A program made the position numbers and the translations under genes. From Fervidobacterium sp. (GTDB taxonomy: Bacteria > Thermotogota > Thermotogae > Thermotogales > Fervidobacteriaceae): a stretch of 7,779 nucleotides of DNA. Position 1 is the first letter of the stretch. Every line of letters starts with the position of its first letter. The notes under the pieces are model-generated. The model ran no database searches. It was not told the origin of the DNA and saw only the letters and a program-made list of their open reading frames with translations. Positions 1 through 7,303 of the stretch are shown here, one piece after another. The stretch is taken from assembly GCA_003526765.1 (NCBI GenBank), contig DPXZ01000156.1, positions 360 through 8,138 on the forward strand. Reading direction: 5' to 3'.

Positions 1-26
1 ACCAAGTATACCATGCATACCGCAAA

Positions 27-305
27 CTAGATTGTAAATTCTTTTATTCTGTCCAAGAAATCCCTAATTTCGTATTCCGAGAAATTTCTCGCGAATCTCT
101 TCATTTCCTTGCCTTCTGAGTCGACAAAGATGATCGTTGGCACTGTAAAAACCATATTTTGCGCAGCAAACTCCGGCTTTTCAGTCACATCTATGATTTC
201 AAGTGGGATATCGTAGTCCCTTGCTACCCTCTCCATCTTCGGTAAGAATGCAGTGCAAACACCGCACATGTTGTTTTTGAAATATAATGCTTTTATATTA
301 TTCAT
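27..305 (-). CDS. small thioredoxin-like protein with a CGVC active site
   Basis: A 92-residue thioredoxin-fold protein, probably a cytoplasmic thiol-disulfide reductant or exchange protein; its partner cannot be told from sequence. The redox motif is C14-G15-V16-C17 near the N-terminus, after a short beta strand (IKALYF), and the cis-proline typical of the fold is P56 in TVPT, followed by the strand IIFVD. It is shorter than classical thioredoxin (about 105 residues) and has V where thioredoxin has P (CGPC). No signal peptide or membrane segment is visible. The open frame reaches back to a TTG at 318-320, but I chose the ATG at 303-305 because a GAGGAG site lies 7 bases upstream and the longer form would overlap the PBP2 stop. 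Its ribosome-binding site overlaps that stop codon, suggesting translational coupling. The fold is secure; the physiological role is open. Glutaredoxin-like or NrdH-like naming is possible but less apt. Confidence 0.88.
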   Translation of the reverse strand: MNNIKALYFKNNMCGVCTAFLPKMERVARDYDIPLEIIDVTEKPEFAAQNMVFTVPTIIFVDSEGKEMKRFARNFSEYEIRDFLDRIKEFTI

Positions 306-312
306 ACAATCA

Positions 313-318
313 CTCCTC
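313..318 (-). promoter_or_regulatory. ribosome-binding site of the thioredoxin-like gene
   Basis: GAGGAG on the minus strand, 7 bases before the ATG at 303-305. It overlaps the TGA stop of the upstream PBP2 gene (317-319), so a ribosome ending PBP2 would stand on the site. It decides the start against the upstream in-frame TTG. Confidence 0.75.
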
Positions 319-2002
319 AACTTTCATTCTTTGATGTCACAGCATCTTGATTACTTTGGATATCTTCGAAAAATCCATTTTGATACATGTAGTCGAAGAT
401 CTTCCTTGCAACAGGTGCAGCAAAATGTCCACCACTTTCTCCATGTTCGACAAGCACAAGTACTGAGTACATAGGCTGCCTTGACGGTCCGAAACCAACG
501 AACCAAGCATGTGGTTGTCCACTTCCAACTTGTGCTGTCCCCGTTTTTCCTGCAACGGTAATTGGAAACCCTTTGAACGAAGCAGCCGCAGTTCCGGCAT
601 TTGCTCCACTGCCTTGCACCGTCGTAACTTCCTCCAGGCCCTGAATTACCAAGTCCCAATAGGGATCAGGTATATCCAAGAGTATTTTCTTACTCACAAC
701 TTCTTCGTTTATCAACAGCTTCGGTTTGACAAATGTACCACGATTTGCGATTGTGTTGTAAAGTGTTATCATCTGCAACGGTGTAACATTGAGAAACCCC
801 TGCCCTATTCCATAGAGTATTGTATCACCAGGGTACCAATTTTCTCCAATGTTTTCCACCTTCCATTCGGGTGAGGGTAACGTACCAACTACCTCGCCAG
901 GTATGTTGATCCCCGTCTTTTGGTCCAAATAGAATGCCCTTGCAACTTTTGCAATGTTATCAGCACCAACATCAATTGCCGCATTGTAGAAGTACACGTT
1001 GCACGAAACTCTCAGTGCCTTTTTCAAATCCACTACACCATGTCCACTCAGTAACCAGTCTTTGTATCTGCCCGTTACCCTTCCCTTCGAATCTTTGTAT
1101 GTAAATACACCGTTGCACGTGACGGTGTTCGGCCTTCCGTACAACAACTGTGCGAATGCTGTGATCACCTTAAATGCCGAACCCGGCGGATAAGTGCTCG
1201 AAATGGCCCTATTGAGAAGAGGTTTCATCGGATCATTCAGGATCTTCTCCCAGCTTATATTGTCAAGGCTGTTCATATCTATTTCCGGTGACGGATACGA
1301 AGCCATCGCCAGAATGTCGCCTGTTTTGACATCGGATACGATAATTACGGAAGGTGTAGCGAGTTCCGTGAGCAAATCGTACGAGAATTTCTGTAACCCG
1401 TAATTTATCGTTGTTTGAAGGTCCATCCCGTTCTCACCGGTATTTTCTATGAATCCTTGCTCGTAACTCCCACTCGGATTCGTGACACCGTACGATACGC
1501 TGACCTTTCCTTTGAGCAGATCGTTGTACACACTCTCCATCCCTGAGACTCCCTCTCCATCGATATTCACACTACCTATGATCTGATAGAGAAATCCGTA
1601 CGACTTTCTCCTTTCTATCGTGGTAGTCTCGTATCCTATCGATTTTAGCAAGAAGGCTTGTTCCCAAGTCAATTCTGCTTGACCTGTGTTCTTTATCGAT
1701 ACGATTTGTTCAGTTGTCAAAAATTCTCTTAGTCTTGCATCGTCTTCAGTAGTGTATGTTTTCATTGAAATAATTGGTATCTGCTCACTCCAGGCCAATT
1801 TCACGCCGTCAGAAGAATAGATACTGCCTCGCAACCCGCGTGAATAGTCACTTGAACCAAGCAGTTCATTTAGCAACTGTTTATGCTCGCTTTGCTCTAC
1901 AATTTGGACCTTAACAAGTCCCCAAATAACGTATATGAACATGAGCAAAAAGATAAAATATGGTAGATATTTTCTAAATGCACTATTTTTCTCGTTTACC
2001 AT
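317..2002 (-). CDS. mrdA: class B penicillin-binding protein, PBP2 type (peptidoglycan transpeptidase)
   Basis: A 561-residue membrane-anchored DD-transpeptidase that cross-links peptidoglycan outside the cytoplasmic membrane; PBP2-type enzymes work with RodA in side-wall elongation. A short basic N-terminus precedes one membrane segment at about residues 13-31. The PBP dimerisation domain follows (GLRGSIYSSDG, about 57-67), then the transpeptidase domain with all three motifs: S275-A-F-K278 with the acylated serine in YPPGSAFK, S333-C-N335, and K486-T-G-T489. The segment GIGQGFLNVTPLQM (398-411) and the RG(x)I motif favour PBP2 over the septal FtsI, but the SxN motif occurs in both, so PBP2 rather than FtsI is likely, not certain. 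It is somewhat shorter than E. coli PBP2 (about 630). The ATG start has AGGTGG 9 bases upstream. It begins 29 bases after the nucleotidyltransferase fusion gene; rodA, mreC and mreD are not in this window. Confidence 0.9.
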   Translation of the reverse strand: MVNEKNSAFRKYLPYFIFLLMFIYVIWGLVKVQIVEQSEHKQLLNELLGSSDYSRGLRGSIYSSDGVKLAWSEQIPIISMKTYTTEDDARLREFLTTEQIVSIKNTGQAELTWEQAFLLKSIGYETTTIERRKSYGFLYQIIGSVNIDGEGVSGMESVYNDLLKGKVSVSYGVTNPSGSYEQGFIENTGENGMDLQTTINYGLQKFSYDLLTELATPSVIIVSDVKTGDILAMASYPSPEIDMNSLDNISWEKILNDPMKPLLNRAISSTYPPGSAFKVITAFAQLLYGRPNTVTCNGVFTYKDSKGRVTGRYKDWLLSGHGVVDLKKALRVSCNVYFYNAAIDVGADNIAKVARAFYLDQKTGINIPGEVVGTLPSPEWKVENIGENWYPGDTILYGIGQGFLNVTPLQMITLYNTIANRGTFVKPKLLINEEVVSKKILLDIPDPYWDLVIQGLEEVTTVQGSGANAGTAAASFKGFPITVAGKTGTAQVGSGQPHAWFVGFGPSRQPMYSVLVLVEHGESGGHFAAPVARKIFDYMYQNGFFEDIQSNQDAVTSKNES

Positions 2003-2031
2003 TGCTTCTTTCCACCTTCGCAGCTTTCTTG

Positions 2032-4692
2032 CTATTCACCGTGACTGCTATGATTCTCGCCGCTTAACACATTCAGAGAGTTGATTATATTCTTTACAGC
2101 CTCTTCTTCATCCAAGTTCGGATTATCCAATTTCAAAGAAAAGACCTGCTCGAGAATGCTATTCAATACTGGCCCTGCTTTGATATTGTATTTTTCTACG
2201 AGCATCTTCCCACTGATGGTATTGAGCCGCGTATTTTGCACTGTGTCGATGTATTTCAGTAGATATGCCATACCATTGTCATCTAAGTAAGAAGAGAGAT
2301 GCACGTACACATACGGATTAGATTTACCGAGTACCTTGTACACATCGGAGAAACTGAATTGCGACTCGATGAGAGATTTCACGACGGGTATGATAGTCTC
2401 AGCATATTTCAAGCTCTCTATGAATTTCTTCGGATATCCATACCTCGCCCTAAGTTCTTCCAGAGTTGGTAAATCATAGTATTCCAGAAGTATCGTTGAG
2501 ATGGCATAAAAGTCATTCAAATCCTCAAATCTCTCTTGCAGACGTGGCAAATGGCGGAACATCGTTTTTATCTTCTCTTCCATCGTGTTTGTGTAATAAG
2601 TTTTCGGGAATATGTGCCTTATCATTCCCAATTCTGCCATTCTCCTTATCGCCTTTAACGAGTTTTCTTCCACGAGTATCTTCTCTATTTCCTGCCTAAT
2701 CCTTGCACCGGATACACGCTCAAGATAATTCTCCTCCAAGTTCTTCTTCAGTAGCTCAAGTGTGGACGGTTCCATCTTGAAATCGTAACGTTGCTCGAAT
2801 CTGATGGCCCTGATCATGCGAGTTGGATCTTCGATGAAGCTCAAATTGTAAAGTACGCGTATGATACCATCCTTCAAATCCTTTTGACAATTGAAAAAGT
2901 CGTACAGTGTGCCATATTCGCTGGGATTGAGCTTTATAGCCATCGCATTTATTGTAAAATCCCTACGATGAAGGTCCTTTCTTATCGTACTGATATCCAC
3001 TTGGGGCAATTTTCCTGGTTGCTCGTAGTATTCCGTACGTGCCGTTGCAACGTCTATTTTGAAACCGTCCTTAAAGACTACCGACGCAGTGAAGAATTTA
3101 TCGTACGGTACTACGGTCGCATTGAGCTGTCTACCAACATGTTTTGCAAATTCTATCCCATTTCCTTCCACAACAATGTCCAAATCGTAATTTGGAATAC
3201 CCAAGAGTAAGTCTCTAACAAATCCGCCAACAACGTAAACGGAAATATTGAAATCAAAACCATACAATCCCAAAAGCCTTAGTAAATTGACCACTCTGTT
3301 TGGTAGTCTCTCACTTATCAGCTTACTCAGATTTGTGAACGTTGGTACGACGGTAGATCCTGAAGGATGTGTCTGATGTACTTCAGAATTCGTTGCCTTT
3401 ATCACGTCGGACCTTGTCACTATTCCCGCAAGCATGTTATTCTCATCCAGTATTGGTATTCTGCCTATATCATGGTCTATCATCATTTTTTTGAGTACGC
3501 TAACCGGTGTGTCTAACGTTGCGGTAGTCAATTTGGAACTCATAATCGATTTCACAGGTCTCTTTCCAAGTCCGTGGTTCATTGCTTTGTCCACAGACTT
3601 TTTGGTCACTATGCCGATTAGCTTGTTCTCTTCAATCACAGGCAGACCACCGTGGCCGGTAACTTCCATTATTCTGTTTGCATCCTCGATTGTTTCATTT
3701 GCAAAGACCGTTCTTACAGGCGCAGACATGATATCTCTTGCCTTTATGCCTTTAAATACGTATTTTGGAAGCAATTGCAAAACTTTGTGAATGACTTCTT
3801 CAACCGGAGCAGCGGAGATCGTTGCTGATGCTGCTTGTTTATGCCCGCCACCACCGAATTCACCCATGAGTCCAGCCAAGTCTATATCGAGTGACTTTGT
3901 GCGGGCAGTGATGAATGTCTTTTTCCCCATCCTAACGACTGCTATCAACGTCTCAACACTGTGCGTATACCAAAACTTGGAAACGATGGCAGCCAATCCG
4001 CCTATGAATTTGTCACTCTCTGCGTGCGATATCGTGATCTGGTAATCGTCGACATCGTACACGGTAACATTTTGTAACATATCGCTCAGTATATGCTTTT
4101 GATCTATCGTCAAATCGAATCTCACATATTCAGCAACAACACTTATCGAAGCACCATTTCTTAAAAGATATAGTACACATTCTACGTCTTCGATAGTAGT
4201 ACTTGAAAAAAGTAGACTACCCGTATCTTCGTATATACCTATGGCAAGTAATGTAGCTTCCTCCGATGTAATCTTGATACCATTTTCTTTGAGCATGTTG
4301 ACGACTATCGTCGTTGCTGCACCAACTTGCCTAAATATCTTTTCCACACGTTCACCGGAAGCCATCCCCTCACTCGCAGGCCATATCTCTGGATGATGAT
4401 CTATTATCGTGATCTTCACATCGTTTGACAACCTACTCTTAATTTCATCACCCACCCTGTCCAATCCGTTAGTATCGACTATGATTAATTCATCTATCGG
4501 TTCATTTAACTTTTTCAAATCGCTTTCAGTCAAAAATGAAAAAGTATCTCCGTAGAATCTGAGATACTCTTTTAAATTCTGAACCGGTATGCCACAGAGG
4601 ACTATTTCAAAATCTGGTTTAAGCTTTTTCAATCCCACACAACATGCAAACGAATCAAAATCAGCGTTAGTATGACTCGTAATTACTTTCAA
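2032..4692 (-). CDS. cca: tRNA CCA-end nucleotidyltransferase fused to DHH phosphoesterase and CBS domains
   Basis: An 886-residue fusion. N-terminal DHH domain: H7xxxD11xD13, D73 in IIVD, D98-H99-H100, D156 in YEDTG; then DHHA1 with GGGGHK ending near residue 285. Two CBS repeats (about 318-370 and 380-435) usually bind adenylates. The C-terminal half is a class II nucleotidyltransferase: GGFVRDLL (489-496), metal-binding D503 and D505 in DLDIV, RRDFTINAMA (576-585) and base-selecting EDPTR (621-625), then the RNA-binding helical region and a typical C-terminal tail (GKMLVEKYNIKAGP). No HD domain is seen. It should add C, C and A, or part of this, to tRNA 3' ends; Aquifex splits CC- and A-addition, and sequence alone does not settle which applies here. 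The DHH half resembles RecJ/NrnA-type nucleases; its substrate is unknown. The frame extends to a GTG at 4711-4713 (893 residues), but that has no ribosome-binding site, whereas the TTG at 4690-4692 follows AGGGCGTGA and gives a compact MKVITSH start. Start uncertain; family certain. Confidence 0.92.
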   Translation of the reverse strand: MKVITSHTNADFDSFACCVGLKKLKPDFEIVLCGIPVQNLKEYLRFYGDTFSFLTESDLKKLNEPIDELIIVDTNGLDRVGDEIKSRLSNDVKITIIDHHPEIWPASEGMASGERVEKIFRQVGAATTIVVNMLKENGIKITSEEATLLAIGIYEDTGSLLFSSTTIEDVECVLYLLRNGASISVVAEYVRFDLTIDQKHILSDMLQNVTVYDVDDYQITISHAESDKFIGGLAAIVSKFWYTHSVETLIAVVRMGKKTFITARTKSLDIDLAGLMGEFGGGGHKQAASATISAAPVEEVIHKVLQLLPKYVFKGIKARDIMSAPVRTVFANETIEDANRIMEVTGHGGLPVIEENKLIGIVTKKSVDKAMNHGLGKRPVKSIMSSKLTTATLDTPVSVLKKMMIDHDIGRIPILDENNMLAGIVTRSDVIKATNSEVHQTHPSGSTVVPTFTNLSKLISERLPNRVVNLLRLLGLYGFDFNISVYVVGGFVRDLLLGIPNYDLDIVVEGNGIEFAKHVGRQLNATVVPYDKFFTASVVFKDGFKIDVATARTEYYEQPGKLPQVDISTIRKDLHRRDFTINAMAIKLNPSEYGTLYDFFNCQKDLKDGIIRVLYNLSFIEDPTRMIRAIRFEQRYDFKMEPSTLELLKKNLEENYLERVSGARIRQEIEKILVEENSLKAIRRMAELGMIRHIFPKTYYTNTMEEKIKTMFRHLPRLQERFEDLNDFYAISTILLEYYDLPTLEELRARYGYPKKFIESLKYAETIIPVVKSLIESQFSFSDVYKVLGKSNPYVYVHLSSYLDDNGMAYLLKYIDTVQNTRLNTISGKMLVEKYNIKAGPVLNSILEQVFSLKLDNPNLDEEEAVKNIINSLNVLSGENHSSHGE

Positions 4693-4704
4693 CTTCTCAC
4701 GCCC

Positions 4705-4733
4705 TATTCTCACATATATGTCAAATATGTCAA
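4705..4733 (-). promoter_or_regulatory. possible sigma-70-like promoter before the nucleotidyltransferase fusion gene
   Basis: On the minus strand a perfect TTGACA (4728-4733) is followed after 16 bases by GAGAAT (4706-4711), a 4/6 match to TATAAT preceded by an extended TG at 4713-4714. Transcription would start near 4699, leaving only a very short leader before the TTG at 4692 and part of its ribosome-binding site. That is awkward, so this is tentative; the promoter could also serve only downstream genes. Confidence 0.25.
4716..4733 (-). repeat. perfect tandem 9-base repeat TTGACATAT x2
   Basis: The minus strand reads TTGACATAT twice without interruption inside the 64-base gap between the phosphoesterase stop and the chosen start of the fusion gene. 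It duplicates a TTGACA -35 hexamer. It may be a tandem promoter element, an operator half-site pair, or chance in AT-rich DNA. Confidence 0.6.
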
Positions 4734-4756
4734 ATCAATTGAAGGTCAGTCAAAAA

Positions 4757-5953
4757 TCAATCAAAATCCAAGATCTCTTGCTTTTTGAGTTTATTCGTAA
4801 TGCTCGTAGTTATCTCGAAATCGTCGTTACTTTCTACCTTTGCTATCGCATAGAATATCTCGAAATATTTCTGGAATATGTTCTTTGACTTTCTCTCCAC
4901 CACAGGTTTCCAAGCACCACAATTCAAGTAAAACTTCAAATCACCATCTATCTTAAAGACCTCAAACGTATGCTTGTGATTGTGCCCCATAACAAGTCCA
5001 CTGAGCCTGTCTATATTCAGCTGCTTAAAGTGATTGGGATCATCGTATCCATCGAGATATCTTACCAGCCTCTGTGGATCTTTGAGCAATTTCATCGCCG
5101 CTCTTTTCAAATAATCTACCTTCTTGAACTTCCTAAATTGCATAACCGTCCTAACCATCAGCTCACCTAACTTGATACCGCCAACTCTGTTGAGGAAGAG
5201 TATCGATAATTTGCTCATATTCGGATAATTTTTTCTCATCCAATTTTGTGCTTCATCTTGTTTCATCATATTTATGAAATTATCGAGCCAAGTATTTAAC
5301 AAGTCTATGCCATTTTCATACATCTGCGTGAGCTTCTCAAACCAAAGAAAGGCATCCAAACTTGGTCTAACGTTATCGTAATCTTTTACAACGTTCTCTG
5401 GAAAGCTCCTTCTGATAACCTCATCGAAGTTGAGCCTCATGTATCGTGCGACAAAGTCACCAAGCGGTGGGACAATTTCACCATCTACTTCGGTAAACCT
5501 GTTGATAGAATCGAACTGGTTTCCGTGCACAGCCAATATTTTCGTCTTCTCATCGTAATAATATGGCACAATCTCCATATTTGGGAAGAGCTCAAACAAT
5601 CTATGCTTCAATTTATCGTTCTTGTATATGTAATAATCGTGGTTGCCGATAACATACCATATCTTTCCAGGAAATCCTTGGAGTGCCTTCAAAACTTTAG
5701 GGTGCTTGTTGATTATATTGTTTATTGAACTTTCGTTGAGATTTTTCAAAATCTCCCAAAAATTCGCAAGACCGGCGTTCATAACCGTTGAAGATTCGAG
5801 AATTTCAAAACCATCTCCAACGATGACCAATTCTGGATTTTCCAAATGCTTCCAATCGTCGAAGAAATTTTCGAATAGTTCGTCTTGATTGAAATCGTCT
5901 TTACCGCTACCATCACCTATGTGCAGGTCGCTGATAAAAATTATATTCCGCAT
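4757..5953 (-). CDS. calcineurin-like metallophosphoesterase, LpxH-like, with a large helical insert
   Basis: A 398-residue two-metal phosphohydrolase or phosphodiesterase of unknown substrate. All family motifs are present: D9-L-H11, G46-D47-G-F-E50, G103-N104-H105-D106, H143-G-N145 and G323-H324-N-H326. GDGFE resembles the GDLFE of LpxH (UDP-2,3-diacylglucosamine hydrolase), and the metal ligands match that family. However, it is much longer than LpxH (about 240 residues): some 160 residues, mostly predicted helix, lie between the HGN and GHNH motifs. LpxH function should not be assumed, as lipid A synthesis is not expected in Thermotogota. No signal peptide or membrane segment is evident, so it is probably cytoplasmic or peripheral. 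The ATG has AAAGGAGA 5 bases upstream. It sits 25 bases after rnz and before the CCA-enzyme fusion, a context that would fit a role in RNA 3'-phosphate or nucleotide metabolism, though this is only inference. Confidence 0.88.
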   Translation of the reverse strand: MRNIIFISDLHIGDGSGKDDFNQDELFENFFDDWKHLENPELVIVGDGFEILESSTVMNAGLANFWEILKNLNESSINNIINKHPKVLKALQGFPGKIWYVIGNHDYYIYKNDKLKHRLFELFPNMEIVPYYYDEKTKILAVHGNQFDSINRFTEVDGEIVPPLGDFVARYMRLNFDEVIRRSFPENVVKDYDNVRPSLDAFLWFEKLTQMYENGIDLLNTWLDNFINMMKQDEAQNWMRKNYPNMSKLSILFLNRVGGIKLGELMVRTVMQFRKFKKVDYLKRAAMKLLKDPQRLVRYLDGYDDPNHFKQLNIDRLSGLVMGHNHKHTFEVFKIDGDLKFYLNCGAWKPVVERKSKNIFQKYFEIFYAIAKVESNDDFEITTSITNKLKKQEILDFD

Positions 5954-5958
5954 GGTAT

Positions 5959-5976
5959 TCTCCTTTACATGAGGAG
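5959..5976 (-). promoter_or_regulatory. ribosome-binding site within a small inverted repeat
   Basis: AAAGGAGA (5959-5966) is the ribosome-binding site for the ATG at 5951-5953. Just upstream, CTCCT (5972-5976) is exactly complementary to AGGAG (5960-5964), with a 7-base loop. The hairpin would cover the site, and it begins 2 bases after the rnz stop codon. A five-pair stem is weak at high growth temperature, so regulation is speculative; the binding site itself is clear. Confidence 0.55.
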
Positions 5977-5978
5977 CT

Positions 5979-6815
5979 TTACATCTCGAAAATCTTCTCC
6001 GGATGAACGTACAGGATCTTTACACCCGGAATAGCAATCTTTCTCAAAGTTTTATCGAGCACCGAAATGTATCTCGAAGATATGTGGTACAGTACCAAGG
6101 TCTTAACTTGGGTATCTTTGACTAATTCAACAATGTCATCTAACGCTGCATGATTATTGAATTTTCTATCTTCCTTCTTCAAAAACGTGCATTCGTGAAA
6201 CAACACATCTGTGTCCAATATATCTTCCTTTTTGAGTAGTATCGTATCACCGGAGATCGTCAGCACTTTCTTCTCGTACGTCTCGGTAATTGCATCGCTT
6301 CCCATCTCTTTCACAAGCTGAGCTATTTCAGCACCCGAGATATCCCTATATTCCTCTTTCAACCTTCTTCTCACATCTATTACATGGTATCCATAAGATA
6401 TCTCACTGTACGTGTGAGATACAGGGAACGGTTGGATGTACCTCGTAAACGAACCAGAATCCCTTAGAAATACTTTATCACTACTCCCAACTCCGACAAA
6501 ATCCAATTTGAACTTGAGCTCGCTATTTGCTCTCTTCAGAAAATCTGCATATATCTCTATACCCTTATTTCCCTGCGGGTAGTAGACAGTCAATGGTTTC
6601 TCTCTATCTCCCATTGCATTGTTCCTTGTGTTTATTATCGACCACAATCCAGCAATGTGATCCACGTGCCCGTGAGTCAAGAATACGTACCTTGCTGCGT
6701 ATATCTTGTTGCTCAGCATAGTGGCAACACCCTCACCTGCATCGAACAAAATTCGCTCAGGTGAATAGTATATCCAAGTAGAATACAACGCCTTTGAAAA
6801 TGCTGTAATGTTCAA
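5979..6815 (-). CDS. rnz: ribonuclease Z, tRNA 3'-processing endonuclease (short form)
   Basis: A 278-residue metallo-beta-lactamase-fold endonuclease that removes 3' trailers from precursor tRNA using two zinc ions. Visible motifs: H48-G-H50-V-D52-H53 (motif II), H134 in PVSH, D190 in ISGD, H222 in NNHAA and H244 in YHISSRY. It resembles the T. maritima enzyme as I remember it (MNIIGFSKALFSTWIYYSPERI at its start), which has a short exosite arm and is reported to cut after an encoded CCA; residues 145-180 here correspond to that lysine/arginine-rich arm. The open frame starts at a TTG at 6834-6836, but I chose the TTG at 6813-6815: it gives MNITAFSKAL, matching the Thermotoga start, and AAAGGGTGA lies 5 bases upstream. 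With this start, 26 bases separate it from rplI. Whether it cuts before or after CCA in this organism is inferred by homology only. Confidence 0.93.
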   Translation of the reverse strand: MNITAFSKALYSTWIYYSPERILFDAGEGVATMLSNKIYAARYVFLTHGHVDHIAGLWSIINTRNNAMGDREKPLTVYYPQGNKGIEIYADFLKRANSELKFKLDFVGVGSSDKVFLRDSGSFTRYIQPFPVSHTYSEISYGYHVIDVRRRLKEEYRDISGAEIAQLVKEMGSDAITETYEKKVLTISGDTILLKKEDILDTDVLFHECTFLKKEDRKFNNHAALDDIVELVKDTQVKTLVLYHISSRYISVLDKTLRKIAIPGVKILYVHPEKIFEM

Positions 6816-6820
6816 AAAAT

Positions 6821-6829
6821 TCACCCTTT
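6821..6829 (-). promoter_or_regulatory. ribosome-binding site that sets the rnz start
   Basis: AAAGGGTGA on the minus strand, matching the GGTGA end of the usual anti-16S consensus, 5 bases before the TTG at 6813-6815. It lies inside the longer open frame and supports the shorter RNase Z. Confidence 0.65.
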
Positions 6830-6841
6830 CAGCCAATTACA

Positions 6842-7297
6842 TCAAATTTGAGAAGCACGCTCAACTTCCACTTTTATCTTTCCAGAGACCCCGCCGGGTA
6901 ACTTTACAGTGACATCGTAAAGACCCGTGGATTTCAAAGGTGCATCGAGTATGATCCACCTTTTATCAAAATCGCGTCCTATTACCTTCGATATCTCTTC
7001 GGCTATGTTTGCGTTAGTTAGTGAGCCGAATAGCTTACCTCCCTCGCCGGCCTTTGCTTGCACTTTGAATACGTGCTTGTGCAGTTCAGCAAGCAATTCT
7101 TCGTTTGCTTTCCTCAGCGCCTCATGACGTTTCTTTTCTTCTTCTCTTTGCATCTCAAGTTCCTTTAGTACGGCATCGGTCGCCTCTTTTACAACACCCT
7201 TTGGGATGAGAAAATTCCTAGCATAACCATCTGACACCGTTACTATCTGCCCTTTCTTCCCGAGTTTAGGAACGTCTTGAAGCAATACAACTTTCAT
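6842..7297 (-). CDS. rplI: 50S ribosomal protein L9
   Basis: A 151-residue protein that binds 23S rRNA on the large subunit near the L1 stalk and helps keep reading frame. The N-terminal RNA-binding domain opens with the family start [16 protein letters not shown] and carries the L9 signature [12 protein letters not shown] (23-34). A long charged connecting helix (about 41-75, rich in E, K and R) leads to the C-terminal domain with GGKLFGSLT (86-94). Its length is normal (about 149). The ATG has a very strong site, GAGGAGGG, 6 bases upstream. In many bacteria rplI lies with rpsF, ssb and rpsR; here it stands between prmC and rnz, so those genes are presumably elsewhere. Confidence 0.97.
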   Translation of the reverse strand: MKVVLLQDVPKLGKKGQIVTVSDGYARNFLIPKGVVKEATDAVLKELEMQREEEKKRHEALRKANEELLAELHKHVFKVQAKAGEGGKLFGSLTNANIAEEISKVIGRDFDKRWIILDAPLKSTGLYDVTVKLPGGVSGKIKVEVERASQI

Positions 7298-7303
7298 GCA
7301 AAT

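Noticed and set aside
1..26. Start of a further minus-strand gene (ATG at 16-18 or 12-14) after the thioredoxin-like gene
   Set aside because: Only a handful of codons are visible and neither ATG has a ribosome-binding site, so no gene can be called.
337..659. Alternative minus-strand frames of 90 and 102 codons inside the 3' part of the PBP2 gene
   Set aside because: They run in other frames of the conserved KTGT-containing region and have no family features; the PBP2 frame explains the sequence.
2791..3210. A 139-codon plus-strand open frame within the nucleotidyltransferase gene, and other plus-strand frames of 64-121 codons
   Set aside because: They lie opposite well-supported conserved genes, show no recognisable domain and have no separate gene space; they are antisense shadows.
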